Assembly (NCBI GenBank): GCA_027600665.1
Contig: JADGJL010000449.1
Coordinates: forward strand, 1 to 20,932
From: Irineochytrium annulatum
Taxonomy: Eukaryota > Chytridiomycota > Chytridiomycetes > Chytridiales > Chytridiaceae
Length of the DNA: 20,932 bases
Reading direction: 5' to 3'
The stretch's first letter is position 1. Every line of letters starts with the position of its first letter. The position numbers were made by a program, and so were the translations under genes. Positions 19,153-20,932 of the stretch are shown here, one piece after another. The notes beneath the pieces were generated by a model, which had not been told where the DNA came from, did not search any database, and saw nothing but the letters and a program-made list of their open reading frames with translations.

Positions 19153-20932
19153 ATGAGTGATCCTCTCCAGAGCGTTGCGAGCAACCCGCTCCAGGACCCG
19201 AGCTTCGTCACCACGCCTCCGCCGAACTTCAGCTCGCCCTTCGACGACAACCCTTTCGCCAGCGATGCGACGGGGCCGTCCTCCGGCGCGGGATCCGCGC
19301 CTGGCGGCGGCGCGGCGGGAACAACACATTCGAGTACCACGGCCTCCACGATAATCGGCGGTGGAGGCGGGTCCTATGGGGACTCATTCGGGGCCGGGAT
19401 CGGGTCGGGGGGGTTTGAGGCGAATGGATCGTCGAGACACGACACCGCGGAGGACGAGGACGGAAACGACAGCAACGTGAACGGCAGCACAGCGGACGAC
19501 GGCGCGATGCAGAACGGGTCGTCGACGTCGTCCGTGGAGGTCAAGATCGACGAGAGGCTGAACCCGTACGCCGCAAAGCCCGTGAGTTGGCGGGGGTAGG
19601 ACGGGATACCTACTTAATATTGGGGCTGGTTCGCGTTGCTGCATGGTTGCGGAATACACTTCTCTGTCGCGTTGGGATCATATATAATCCGGTGAGGTTT
19701 GGGGCGCTGTTCTGACGGAGTTCGTTCTTAGACACGGCCATGCTGTGAGACGGATCGGCGACTTCGGACCGTGTCGGTGGAGGTCTTTAATCCGTTGCTG
19801 ACGTCGGAAAGTTTGGATCAGCAAGGAAAAGCGGCAATAACGATTGCGGAGGTACGAGTTGCTTCATGTTTGCTTCTTCGGCCCTGACAATACGATTGCA
19901 GGCCCAAAAATGTTCCGAGGGGTCAGGATCTTTCATCGCATACATCATCAGGACCGACATCCCGTCCATTGGTCTACACCTGGAATCAAAACACCGCTAC
20001 TCCGACTTCGAATCCCTCAACCGACTATTCCGCAAAGTCCACCCTACCATCGTCGTCCCCCCCATCCCCGACAAGCACAGCGTCGCCGATTATGCGGCGA
20101 GACCGGGGAAGGCCAAGGACGACCCTAAAATCATCGAAACGCGGAAGAAGACTCTGCAGTCGTTTTTAAATCGGGTAGCTGCACATCCCGTTTTGGGCCG
20201 GGAACACGTGTTGCATCGGTTCCTAGACGGAGCGGGTGGGAATTGGACGGAGATTCTTATGGACTCCGGCCTTGCCCATTACTTAAAGAAGAAGGATCCG
20301 CTCGCAGGCATCAAGTTGACCGATAGCCTGCTCAAGAACCCCGGTAGGCTATACGTTAAAGTAAAATAAGGAATAGTGATTCTTACATTGCGCGTCAGAC
20401 CAACACTTCCTGGCAAGCGAGGACTATACCTACCGTTTCGGAGTGCAGCTCGCCAACATCACTAAATTCCATCGCCGCATTGTAAAGCATCACGCCGAGA
20501 TCGCCCTTGCCGGCTCCGACCTCGGCGCATCTTACAATGGGTGGTCTCTGACCGAGACCGGCCCCTCAGCAAAGATCGCGCACGCGATCGAGGCCGTGGG
20601 CGAAGCCGTCGACACGACCGTCTCGGCGACGTCCCAGCTCGTCCAGCACCTCGAGGACCATGTCTCGAACCCGATGGCCGAGTACGAGAAGCTGACCAAG
20701 TCGATCGAGACGATCCTTCGCTGGCGGCACTCGCGCCACGTCAACTACGAGGGCGTGACCGAACAGCTCGTTACGCGGCGGGTGACGCTGGCAAAACTCG
20801 AGAGCTCCGAGCAGGAGAGCCAGCGTCTCAGCGCCGTGCTTAGCGCCGAGGGGACGAGCGGGCCGGCGACGGCGCGGATGGCGGCGCAGGCGCAGGCGGC
20901 CGCGGCGGCGCACTCGGGGGGCACGGCGGGGG
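19153..20932 (+). CDS. SNX41: Sorting nexin, Snx41/Atg20 type (PX-BAR), 3' end outside window
   Basis: Snx41 and Atg20 bind PI3P on endosomes, recycle cargo with Snx4 and support selective autophagy. Four exons are seen (19153-19581, 19732-19851, 19902-20343, 20399 onward; introns 150, 50 and 55 nt), covering 508 residues before the window ends. Residues 1-145 are disordered and rich in Ser, Gly and Asp, with NPF at about residues 37-39 (DDNPFASD), a possible EH-domain ligand. The PX domain spans about 184-300, with the PI3P-binding RYSDF at 215-219, the loop VVPPIPDKHS and the Arg in ETRKKTLQSFLNR. VADYAARPGKAKDD is diagnostic of the Snx41/Atg20 group as I know it. After residue 331 comes the BAR region: YRFGVQLANITKFHRRIVKH, LGASYNGWSLTE and the coiled stretch ending SSEQESQRLSAVL. 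An Ala-rich stretch then begins at the window edge. The GTG at 19129 is in frame, but the ATG at 19153 is the natural start. Snx41 versus Atg20 is not resolved. Confidence 0.9.

Noticed and set aside
1..20932. Metabolic gene cluster, defence island, mobile element or CRISPR array
   Set aside because: Genes are unrelated housekeeping functions on alternating strands; no transposase, terminal repeats, direct repeat arrays or biosynthetic core enzymes are seen.

Overview
This is a gene-dense stretch of eukaryotic nuclear DNA, most likely fungal. Almost every gene is split by short GT-AG introns, mostly 41 to 82 nt and often with CTAAC- or CTGAC-like branch sites. The gene set is ordinary eukaryotic housekeeping: Derlin, RNA polymerase II subunit Rpb4, a class I histone deacetylase, Argonaute and sorting nexin. 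The fungal placement rests on a Snx41/Atg20-type sorting nexin and a fungal-style class I peroxidase (cytochrome c peroxidase). The Argonaute is close to the animal AGO pattern and the deacetylase is HDAC3/Hos2-like, which fits a basidiomycete or an early-diverging (for example chytrid-like) fungus. The phylum cannot be fixed from sequence reading alone.

Layout, left to right: a Derlin gene (minus, 3' end outside the window); a divergent intergenic region with two hairpins; an F-box protein with three RPEL-like repeats (plus); a complete Argonaute (plus); a roughly 1 kb pyrimidine-rich gap; a poorly conserved-looking coiled-coil gene of unknown function (minus); an 1184-residue FHA-domain protein (plus); a C-terminal RING protein (minus); cytochrome c peroxidase (minus); RPB4 (minus); an HDAC3/Hos2-type deacetylase (plus); and a Snx41/Atg20-type PX-BAR sorting nexin (plus, 3' end outside the window).

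For all ten named genes I derived exon boundaries by joining GT-AG introns so that reading phase is kept and family motifs line up. In the complete genes the exon lengths sum to whole codons. There is no sign of an operon, secondary-metabolite cluster, mobile element or CRISPR array. The genes act in separate processes: ER-associated degradation, ubiquitin ligation, RNA silencing, kinase or phosphopeptide signalling, peroxide removal, transcription, chromatin and endosomal sorting. They are linked mainly by compact packing: a 199-bp divergent promoter between RPB4 and the deacetylase gene, and a 102-bp gap between the deacetylase and sorting-nexin genes.

The most unusual items are the F-box plus RPEL-like repeat architecture, the long glycine-rich insertion near the Argonaute C-terminus, the FHA protein with a 41-nt exon inside its FHA domain, a peroxidase with no visible mitochondrial presequence, and an exon-like coding island with no partner downstream of Argonaute.
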